From Flavobacterium sp. LHD-85 (GTDB lineage: Bacteria; Bacteroidota; Bacteroidia; Flavobacteriales; Flavobacteriaceae), in contig NZ_JAVFVR010000014.1 of NCBI RefSeq assembly GCF_030929595.1, positions 44,788 to 108,787 on the forward strand: a DNA stretch of 64,000 nucleotides, given 5' to 3'. Below the pieces are notes generated by a model. The model was not told where the DNA came from. It worked only from the letters and a program-made list of their open reading frames with translations, and searched no databases. The translations under genes and the position numbers were made by a program. Within the stretch, counting starts at the first letter, position 1, and the number at the start of each line of letters is the position of its first letter. Below are positions 44,744 through 51,555 of this stretch, in pieces.

Positions 44744-46225
44744 TTATTTAGTTGTTAATATTAATTCTAATTCTTGTTTCCATTTTTTATAAGCCGTTTC
44801 GTATTCCTCTTTATTTTTTAGAGGCAAAAAGGTCATTACGTGATCGTTTGTTGTAATTCCTGAACCAAATTTTTCAAAGTCACCATCTGTCAAGCCAACT
44901 GCTCTTGCCGCGCCTACTGCTCCAGTTGTATTGTAAATTTCTATTTCATGTCCGATTAATGTAGCCACTGTATTAGAGAAAATTTCGGAACGGAATAAAT
45001 TATCATTTCCGGCTCTAATTACATTAATAGTTGCATTATCGTCTTTCAGACATTCCATTCCGTACACAAAAGAAAATGCAATTGCTTCCAAAGAGGCTCT
45101 AAATAAATGTGCGTTGGTATGAATATTAAAATTCAGGTTTAAAATATGAGATCCAATGTTTTTATTATTGAACATTCTTTCAGCGCCATTTCCAAACGGA
45201 ATGACAACCAATCCTTGCGAACCTACATTTATCTGAGATGCTTTTTCATTCATTTCTTCGTAGGATTCATTTCCGATATTGTTTCGCATCCATCGGTATT
45301 GGATTCCTGCTCCGTTTATATTCAGCAATTTTCCAACTCTCGGATTTGATTCTGTATAATTTACATGAACAAAGTTGTTTACACGAGTACTTTTTCCTGA
45401 ATTTGTTTCTGTAACAGCATAGAAAACGCCTGACGTACCGCCTGTTGCCGCAACTTCTCCCGAACGAAGCACGTTTAATGACAAAGCATTATTTGGCTGA
45501 TCTCCTGCTCTATACACAATCGGAATTCCTGCTGGAAGACCTGATTCTGCAGCAGCTTTTTCTGTAACTACACCTTGATTTGTAAAATTCTCTACAATTT
45601 TTGGCGTCAATGCTGTATCAATTCCGTAATATTCCAAAAGCCAATCAGCTACTTTATTTTCTTTATAATCCCAAAGCATTCCTTCAGACAAACCGTTTTT
45701 AGTAGTCGTTACTTCGCCTGTTAATTTCAAAGCGATGTAATCTCCCGGAAGCATGTATTTTGAGATTTTATTGTAAACAGCTGGTTCGTTTTCTTTAACC
45801 CATTTCAGTTTCGAAGCGGTAAAATTTCCTGGAGAATTCAATAAATGCGACATGCATTTTTCTTCTCCAATTTCGGCGAAAGCGGTATTTCCAATTTCAA
45901 CCGCACGGCTGTCACACCAGATAATTGAATTTCTAAGTGCATTTCCTTCTGCATCGACAATCACCAATCCGTGCATTTGGTACGAAATGCCAATTCCTTG
46001 AATTTTCGATGCATCAATATTAGCTTCTTTAATCGCTCTTTTAGTCGCCGTACAAATGTACTGCCACCACATTTCGGGATCTTGCTCTGCCCAGTCTGGG
46101 TGAATCGAAAGGATTTCCATTTCGTTCTGCGGTTCATTCAAAACGATTACTTTTTTGCCCGTTTCTGCTTCTACCAAGGCCGCCTTGACAGAAGAACTTC
46201 CAATATCATATCCGATATAATACAT
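44744..46225 (-). CDS. xylB: xylulokinase (FGGY family)
   Basis: Protein of 493 residues. FGGY-kinase features are the N-terminal phosphate loop YYIGYDIGSSSVKAAL, the substrate region SYQMHGLV, the likely catalytic aspartate in YRAGDQPNNALS (about residue 243) and the adenosine motif GGTSGVFYAV, with GNGAERMFNNKNIG and IRAGNDNLFRSEIF near the end. It phosphorylates D-xylulose to D-xylulose 5-phosphate. One base separates its start from the stop of the GntR-type regulator gene, and xylA follows directly. Confidence 0.95.
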   Translation of the reverse strand: MYYIGYDIGSSSVKAALVEAETGKKVIVLNEPQNEMEILSIHPDWAEQDPEMWWQYICTATKRAIKEANIDASKIQGIGISYQMHGLVIVDAEGNALRNSIIWCDSRAVEIGNTAFAEIGEEKCMSHLLNSPGNFTASKLKWVKENEPAVYNKISKYMLPGDYIALKLTGEVTTTKNGLSEGMLWDYKENKVADWLLEYYGIDTALTPKIVENFTNQGVVTEKAAAESGLPAGIPIVYRAGDQPNNALSLNVLRSGEVAATGGTSGVFYAVTETNSGKSTRVNNFVHVNYTESNPRVGKLLNINGAGIQYRWMRNNIGNESYEEMNEKASQINVGSQGLVVIPFGNGAERMFNNKNIGSHILNLNFNIHTNAHLFRASLEAIAFSFVYGMECLKDDNATINVIRAGNDNLFRSEIFSNTVATLIGHEIEIYNTTGAVGAARAVGLTDGDFEKFGSGITTNDHVMTFLPLKNKEEYETAYKKWKQELELILTTK

Positions 46226-46226
46226 A

Positions 46227-47234
46227 CTACAATGATTCTCTTATTATTAATTTTGTCGGCACATAACACTGCGTTTCTTCGTCGTGCGTAATAAATGCCG
46301 CTGCTTTGGTTCCTAGTTCTTTAAAATCAGTTGAAACAACCGAAATTCCTTTATATATAAACTTTTTCATTGGGGTTTCGTTGTACGATAAAAATCCAAC
46401 ATCTTTCCCTGGCTCATAATCTTTCTCTTTGCACTGTTCTAAAAAGTGCCCTAAAATTCGGTCACTTACACTGATATAAGCAATTCCTTTCTCGATATTG
46501 AATTTTTTCGGATCTATAATCACTTCATATTCAAAACCAAAATCGGCACAGAATTTCTTAAAATATTCTACCGTCTCCCACGGATGATTCGTAAAATCTG
46601 GATAAACAAACTGTATCTTTTTATACTTTTTAAACAAATCAGCTGCTTCTGTCAATGACTCGTAAAACGCTTTTCCAAAATCTTGAAAAACATAATTATT
46701 CGTTTTTTTCGTCTGAATATTCCAGTCAATCAAAAGCAATTTATCACTCGAAATTGCCGACAACGCCGGAGCAATATCTTTGTGATCAAAATTCATTACT
46801 ACATATTTATAATACTTCCCAATTCCGTTATTAATAATCGTTTTAAAAACATCAATATTATAATGATGAAACTGCACATCTGTAATCACATTATCTGGCA
46901 GATTATTCACAAACGAATGATATAAAACCTCTTTATACGCCTTAAACGTATCTAACACCAAAAGCACTTTTCTCGTTTCACCAGCCACATAATAGCCTTT
47001 ATTGGGTACAGAATCGATTGTATTCTGGTCTTTTAAAATCGTATAAGCCTTAAAAACCGTGTCTCTCGAAAGCTGATATGTTTTGCAAATCACATTTACC
47101 GACGGAAGCAAATCTCCCTTCTGCAAAATGTTCTCCGCAATAGCATTCGTAATTCCGTCAACCAACTGCTGATACTTCGGAATATCACTATCGTGATTAA
47201 TTATAAACTCAAATTTTTCTTCTTCTTTTAGCAT
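46227..47234 (-). CDS. GntR-family regulator with sugar-binding (LacI-like) effector domain
   Basis: Protein of 335 residues. The N-terminal winged helix (about 15-80, PKYQQLVDGITNAIAENILQKGDLLPSVNVICKTYQLSRDTVFKAYTIL) is of GntR type. Residues about 90-330 form a periplasmic-binding-protein-like domain with a late segment KFIYKGISVVSTDFKELGTKAAAFI as in LacI effector domains. It heads the xylB-xylA genes, one base before xylB, so xylose or a derivative is the likely effector. A tandem 10-bp repeat inside an inverted repeat overlaps its start codon, suggesting autoregulation. Confidence 0.9.
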   Translation of the reverse strand: MLKEEEKFEFIINHDSDIPKYQQLVDGITNAIAENILQKGDLLPSVNVICKTYQLSRDTVFKAYTILKDQNTIDSVPNKGYYVAGETRKVLLVLDTFKAYKEVLYHSFVNNLPDNVITDVQFHHYNIDVFKTIINNGIGKYYKYVVMNFDHKDIAPALSAISSDKLLLIDWNIQTKKTNNYVFQDFGKAFYESLTEAADLFKKYKKIQFVYPDFTNHPWETVEYFKKFCADFGFEYEVIIDPKKFNIEKGIAYISVSDRILGHFLEQCKEKDYEPGKDVGFLSYNETPMKKFIYKGISVVSTDFKELGTKAAAFITHDEETQCYVPTKLIIRESL

Positions 47235-47261
47235 ACCGTTCTGTTCCGTTCTGTTATGCTA
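47229..47261 (-). promoter_or_regulatory. putative autoregulatory operator over the gntR start
   Basis: TAGCATA (47229-47235) and TATGCTA (47255-47261) form an inverted repeat. Between them CCGTTCTGTT occurs twice in tandem (47236-47245 and 47246-47255), so the repeats are one helical turn apart. The start codon (47234-47232) lies in the left arm. A related motif precedes tal. Confidence 0.6.
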
Positions 47262-47372
47262 AAGTAGCTAAAAAACTTTTATAAAAAATTATTTTTTACC
47301 TGAATTATGTTATTTTTTTTAGCTCTGGAAGAGCGTAATATTTACAGCAAATTGAATACCCACAGATTAAAA

Positions 47373-47480
47373 GCTCCAGCGGAGCAACACATTTGTCATA
47401 AATAATATATCGCCTCGTTGGGGCTTTTGCAAATCTGCGAAATAAATCTTCTATAAATATTTCGTCCCTCTGGGACTTTT
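47373..47480. repeat. composite CCAGCGG-type intergenic element, second copy
   Basis: Hairpins GCTCCAGCGGAGC (47373-47385), GCCTCGTTGGGGC and GTCCCTCTGGGAC are joined by the box TATAAATATTTC. The order and boxes match the element at 29081-29240. It fills much of the upstream region of gntR and produces a spurious short open frame. Confidence 0.8.
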
Positions 47481-47552
47481 CCTTGCAAACTTTTAATGCG
47501 CTTCGTTATTTCCTCTGCAATCACACCAATAAAAAGAAGCGTAATGAGAACA

Positions 47553-47568
47553 CACAACCGATTGTAAT
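47553..47568 (-). promoter_or_regulatory. LacI-type operator C upstream of the gntR-xylBA unit
   Basis: CACAACCGATTGTAAT contains CAACCGATTG, the reverse complement of the core at sites A, B, D and F. It lies 30 bases after the GH43 stop and 319 bases before the gntR start. I could not place a good promoter beside it. Confidence 0.65.
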
Positions 47569-47597
47569 TTTTGTGAAATTTTTTTAGACAAAAAAAC

Positions 47598-48632
47598 TTA
47601 ATCAATTAATCTTCTTATACCATAAGGATCAATCGTAATAATCGAACCGTCTTCTAAATAATCGATTTTGGTTACTTTCATGCTTCGCAAATGCGTTACC
47701 CCTTTTGACAAACTCGAATCATGGTAAAACAAATACCATTCACCTTCCACTTCGCAAATCGAATGATGCGATGTCCAGCCTACCACAGGATTCAGAATTC
47801 TTCCCTGATAAGTAAATGGCCCATAAGGATTGTCGCCAATGGCATAACAGATAAAATGCGTATCGCCTGTTGAATATGAGAAATAATATTTTCCGTTGTA
47901 TTTATGAACCCAAGAAGCTTCAAAAAAACGACGAGCATTATCGCCAGCAAGAATCTCATTTCCGTTTTCATCCAATATTTTAATCTCTTTCGGATCTTCG
48001 GCAAATTCCAACATATCGTCTCTTAACAAAGCTACAATTGGCCCTAAAGCTTTTTCTTCTGCCAAAGGTTCTTCGTTATTTTGATCATACTGATTATTAC
48101 GGTATTTCTGAAGCTGTCCGCCCCAAATTCCTCCAAAATAAATATAATGCTTGCCATCTTCATCTTCAAAAACGGCTGGATCAATACTGTAACTTCCTTT
48201 TATGGCATCTTTTTCAGGAACAAAAGGTCCTACTGGAGAATCTGAAATGGCAACACCAATCTGGAAAATTCCGTTAGCACGTTTGGCAGGAAAATACAAA
48301 TAATACTTTCCGTTTTTATGAGCAGCATCGGGCGCCCACATTTGTTTTTCGGCCCAAGCCACATCATCTACGTGTAATGCAACGCCATTATCAACTACTT
48401 CTGATGAAATATCTTCCATAGAAAAAACATGATAATCTTCCATTCCGAAATGATCTCCATTATCATTAAACGGAATTCCGGCATCAATATCATGAGAGGG
48501 GTAAATGTAAATTTTTCCGTTGAATACATGCGCCGAAGGATCGGCTGTGTACATATGGGATACTAAAGGCTTTGAAATCGCCAGGTCATTAATTTCCTCA
48601 AAATTAATGTGTTCAATGCTATCTTCAGGCAT
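47598..48632 (-). CDS. cytoplasmic GH43 beta-xylosidase / arabinofuranosidase
   Basis: Protein of 344 residues without signal peptide. The five-bladed propeller residues of GH43 are seen: base Asp31 (MYTADPSAHVF), modulator Asp151 (SYSIDPAVF) and acid Glu238 (RRFFEASWVHKYNGKYYFSYST). Family members of this size are mostly beta-xylosidases, with alpha-L-arabinofuranosidase activity an alternative. It lies 21 bases after the transporter gene, so it probably cuts xylobiose and other short oligosaccharides after uptake, releasing xylose for XylA and XylB. Confidence 0.92.
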   Translation of the reverse strand: MPEDSIEHINFEEINDLAISKPLVSHMYTADPSAHVFNGKIYIYPSHDIDAGIPFNDNGDHFGMEDYHVFSMEDISSEVVDNGVALHVDDVAWAEKQMWAPDAAHKNGKYYLYFPAKRANGIFQIGVAISDSPVGPFVPEKDAIKGSYSIDPAVFEDEDGKHYIYFGGIWGGQLQKYRNNQYDQNNEEPLAEEKALGPIVALLRDDMLEFAEDPKEIKILDENGNEILAGDNARRFFEASWVHKYNGKYYFSYSTGDTHFICYAIGDNPYGPFTYQGRILNPVVGWTSHHSICEVEGEWYLFYHDSSLSKGVTHLRSMKVTKIDYLEDGSIITIDPYGIRRLID

Positions 48633-48653
48633 ACTACTATTTTGTTTAAATAA

Positions 48654-50105
48654 TTAAGTTCTTCTTTGTTTAAGTTCTGTTTCGATCTGCACTTCCATTT
48701 CTTTATTGATTTTATAGAAAAACAGCAATCCAGCTCCAATTAAAAAAGGGATTGCAGGGAAAATACTCACTAGTAATTTGATTCCGTTTATGGCTGTTTG
48801 GGACTGTTCTGACGCATTTGGAACGTAATGGAAATAACCTAAAAACAAAGTGGTCAACGCACCTCCAACACTTAATCCTGTTTTTAGTCCAACCATCATT
48901 GCCGAAAATATAATCGCTGTTGCACGACGGTTATTCAACCATTCTGAATAATCGGCAACATCGGCAATCATTGCCCAAAGAATCGGGATTGTGATTCCGT
49001 AGAAAAATCCATGCAGAATCTGAGAGAAAAATATCAATCCAATTGACGTTGGCGGATAGAAATAAAAAGCGATAATAAATAAGGTCGATATGAATAAAAA
49101 CACTCCAAAAACATTTCTTTTTCCGTATTTGTCTGCCAGATTTTTAGAAAGTGTGATCCCAACAATCATAAAAATAATGCCGCCTGCATTGAATAAACCA
49201 AAACCTGCTGAAACAGGATCATTTCCAAAATGATTCAATCCGATATTGGATAAAGTATCTAGAATTGGCTGAATAAAAATTGCCAATTGTTCTTTATCAA
49301 CGTAATTTTCAAAATAATACACATACGAACCGCCTTTCATTGCTAAAGTCACAAAAACCAAAGTCGTAAGTGAAAGCATAATTACCCAAGGTCTGTTTTT
49401 GATTAAATCGCTCAGATCTTCTTTTACACTTGACTTTTGTTCCGGTTTCGGAATGATTCTTTCTTTTGTAGTTAAAAAGGTAATTAAAAGCATGATTGTA
49501 CCAATAATCGCCAACGCAGTCATTACTTTCTCAATTCCGATAGCTTTATCTCCGTTTCCGGCACTTTTGATGATGCCAAGCATAAAAACCTGAACAAAAA
49601 ACTGGGCAAACATAACCGCCACAAAACGATAAGACGACATACTGTTTCGTTCTTTCATATCGCCTGTAATAACACCGCTTAAAGCAGAATATGGCAGATT
49701 ATTTCCCGCATAAAAAAGAAGCAATAAAGTATAGGTAATAACAGCATAAATTACTTTTCCTTTATAAGAGAAATCAGGAGTTGAAAATGCCAATAGCGCC
49801 ACCACTCCAAGCGGAATTGCAGTCAACAAAATCCAAGGTCTGAATTTTCCCCATTTGGTACTGGTTCGGTCTGCCAAAACCCCGATGATCGGATTAAAAA
49901 TAAAAGCTGCGATTAAGCCAACAATCAGCATGATAATCGAAGAATCGGTTGGAGACAAGCCGTAAATATCGGTGTAGAAATACGCCAGATAAGTCATCAA
50001 AGTTTGAAAAACGAGATTAGCAGCAAGATCTCCTAAGCTGTATCCAATTTTTTCTTTGATGGATAGTTTTTGTGAAATGTTAGTCATTCGTGGGTTTGTG
50101 GTCAT
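48654..50105 (-). CDS. GPH-family sugar:cation symporter (xyloside transporter)
   Basis: Protein of 483 residues with about 12 membrane segments. The beginning KLSIKEKIGYSLGDLAANLVFQTLMTYLAYFYTDIYGL and the loop GVLADRTSTKWGKFRPWILLTAIPLG are characteristic of the glycoside-pentoside-hexuronide group of the major facilitator fold. With the cytoplasmic GH43 gene directly downstream it is most likely the inner-membrane importer of xylobiose or other xylosides. I use the first ATG, which follows an A-rich tract. A promoter flanked by two LacI-type operators lies upstream. Confidence 0.92.
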   Translation of the reverse strand: MTTNPRMTNISQKLSIKEKIGYSLGDLAANLVFQTLMTYLAYFYTDIYGLSPTDSSIIMLIVGLIAAFIFNPIIGVLADRTSTKWGKFRPWILLTAIPLGVVALLAFSTPDFSYKGKVIYAVITYTLLLLFYAGNNLPYSALSGVITGDMKERNSMSSYRFVAVMFAQFFVQVFMLGIIKSAGNGDKAIGIEKVMTALAIIGTIMLLITFLTTKERIIPKPEQKSSVKEDLSDLIKNRPWVIMLSLTTLVFVTLAMKGGSYVYYFENYVDKEQLAIFIQPILDTLSNIGLNHFGNDPVSAGFGLFNAGGIIFMIVGITLSKNLADKYGKRNVFGVFLFISTLFIIAFYFYPPTSIGLIFFSQILHGFFYGITIPILWAMIADVADYSEWLNNRRATAIIFSAMMVGLKTGLSVGGALTTLFLGYFHYVPNASEQSQTAINGIKLLVSIFPAIPFLIGAGLLFFYKINKEMEVQIETELKQRRT

Positions 50106-50123
50106 TTTTTTTAGTTAGTTTTA

Positions 50124-50213
50124 TTCCTGCAAGGTTTTTCACACCTTGTAGGTTTCAATTGTTTTTTACAGCTCTAAAATCAGACCTACAAGGTTTTGGA
50201 AACCTTGCAGGAA
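50124..50213. repeat. pair of hairpins (CCTGCAAGG family) in inverted orientation
   Basis: CCTGCAAGGTTTTTCACACC with CTTGTAGG forms the first hairpin (50126-50152). ACCTACAAGGTTTT with GGAAACCTTGCAGG forms the second (50184-50211). The two hairpins are themselves complementary, TTCCTGCAAGG against CCTTGCAGGAA. The element lies in the leader of the transporter gene. Confidence 0.8.
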
Positions 50214-50229
50214 AGCGGATCATAATTAA

Positions 50230-50245
50230 AACAATCGGTTGTGTA
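50230..50245 (-). promoter_or_regulatory. LacI-type operator D, downstream of the transporter promoter
   Basis: AACAATCGGTTGTGTA has the core CAATCGGTTG. It would lie about 20-35 bases after the transcription start. Confidence 0.7.
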
Positions 50246-50270
50246 AAATTAGACAAAAAAACATATTATG

Positions 50271-50278
50271 CAAATTTA
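50271..50278 (-). promoter_or_regulatory. predicted -7 element of the transporter-GH43 operon
   Basis: TAAATTTG on the minus strand (50278-50271) matches TAnnTTTG. The nearest TTG lies 24 bases upstream, longer than usual. Operators D and E flank it. Confidence 0.55.
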
Positions 50279-50307
50279 GTTTACTTTATTTAAGTTATTT
50301 TTCAAAC

Positions 50308-50323
50308 CACAACCGATTGCTAA
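50308..50323 (-). promoter_or_regulatory. LacI-type operator E, upstream of the transporter promoter
   Basis: CACAACCGATTGCTAA contains CAACCGATTG. Its centre is 78 bases from that of operator D, with the -7 element between them. Confidence 0.7.
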
Positions 50324-50355
50324 TTGTTTTATCAAAACTTAGCCTTTTTAAGTGT

Positions 50356-51465
50356 TTATTCTATGGTTTCTTTCAACTTTAAGATACTGTCATAAGCTGG
50401 CTTATGCTTTAAAGCGGCATCAAATGGCAATGGATAATTTGTCCTTCCTTTTATTGGCCAATCGTTGAGCCAAGATTGTCCATCATGAACGCCCCAAAAA
50501 GTGACACGGCTGATTTTGTCTTTATGCTTTAAAAATAGTTTAAAAATCGATTCGTAACGCTCTGCGAGTTTGTTTTGGATAGAATCTGGCAATTTTTCTG
50601 GGTATGGATTCATTTTCGGATTTCCTTCAAACTTCTGATTTACATCTGCCCCTTTTAAATCCCACGGATTTGGTAAAACCGTAATATCCAATTCTGTAAA
50701 AGCAACTTTGATTCCTAAAGCTGAATATTCCAAAATGCTTTTTTCAATTTCTTCTAATGACGGACTATTTAATCTCCAGTGCCCTTGAATTCCCACTCCA
50801 TCAACCTTTCCTCCTTCTGCTTTTATTTTTTTGATTAAAGCAATCGCTCCTGCTCTTTTTGCCGGTTCTTCGATATTATAATCATTATAGTATAAATCCA
50901 CTTTTGGATCGGCTTTTTCTGCAAGTTTGAAAGCGTCAACCAGATATTTTTCGCCTAATGTTTTCAAGAAAACAGATTGTCTTAAAGTTCCATCCTCATT
51001 CAAAGCTTCATTTACAACGTCCCAAGAATTAATTCTGCCTTTATATTTGGAAACTATGGTCGTAATATGATCTTTCATAAACGCTTTCATTTCTGTACTG
51101 TCGGCAATTTTTTCCATCCATGGCGCTAACTGGCTGTGCCAAATCAAAGTATGTCCGTGAATAAACATTTTATTCTTTTCCCCATACTCTACAAATTTAT
51201 CCGATAAAGCAAAATCGTATTTGTCTTTTTGCGGATGTATATGCATGGATTTCATAATATTCTCAGCCGTAATTGCATTAAATTCTTTTCGAATCAACGA
51301 ATCTTCTTTGGCATTTTTGACTTCAATTTGATCAGCGCTTAACGCGGTTCCGATATAGAAATCGTCTTTGTAAGCATCTTTTAATGAGGCAGTTTCTTTT
51401 TGCGATGTACAGCTGACAGCCAGCAAAGTTGTGACGGCAACTAAATAAGGTTTAATACATTTCAT
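50356..51465 (-). CDS. GH10 endo-beta-1,4-xylanase, lipoprotein
   Basis: Protein of 369 residues with a lipoprotein signal (TTLLAVSC, Cys19). A single uninterrupted GH10 barrel has acid/base Glu153 (WDVVNEALNEDG), nucleophile Glu258 (FTELDIT) and the binding motif HGHTLIWHSQLAPWM. It lacks the inserted binding modules of the other GH10 (33203-35425), which suggests action on shorter xylo-oligosaccharides, perhaps facing the periplasm. It is the last gene of the alpha-glucuronidase series, 90 bases after GH115. Confidence 0.95.
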   Translation of the reverse strand: MKCIKPYLVAVTTLLAVSCTSQKETASLKDAYKDDFYIGTALSADQIEVKNAKEDSLIRKEFNAITAENIMKSMHIHPQKDKYDFALSDKFVEYGEKNKMFIHGHTLIWHSQLAPWMEKIADSTEMKAFMKDHITTIVSKYKGRINSWDVVNEALNEDGTLRQSVFLKTLGEKYLVDAFKLAEKADPKVDLYYNDYNIEEPAKRAGAIALIKKIKAEGGKVDGVGIQGHWRLNSPSLEEIEKSILEYSALGIKVAFTELDITVLPNPWDLKGADVNQKFEGNPKMNPYPEKLPDSIQNKLAERYESIFKLFLKHKDKISRVTFWGVHDGQSWLNDWPIKGRTNYPLPFDAALKHKPAYDSILKLKETIE

Positions 51466-51509
51466 ATCTTTTGGTTTAAATAGTTAATAGTTTTTTAATC
51501 CCTCAACGG

Positions 51510-51542
51510 AGACCTGACAGGTTTTTAAAACCTGTCAGGTCT
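51510..51542. repeat. 33-bp perfect nested palindrome, AACCTG family
   Basis: AGACCTGACAGGTTTT (51510-51525) and AAAACCTGTCAGGTCT (51527-51542) are perfect arms around a central T. Each arm contains ACCTG-A-CAGGT or its complement. It lies 14 bases after the GH115 stop on the minus strand. Confidence 0.9.
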
Positions 51543-51555
51543 AAATCCGTGATAA

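Noticed and set aside
47396..47605. Leftward 69-codon open frame upstream of gntR
   Set aside because: It lies on the CCAGCGG-type repeat element and overlaps operator C and the end of the GH43 gene; composition is not protein-like.
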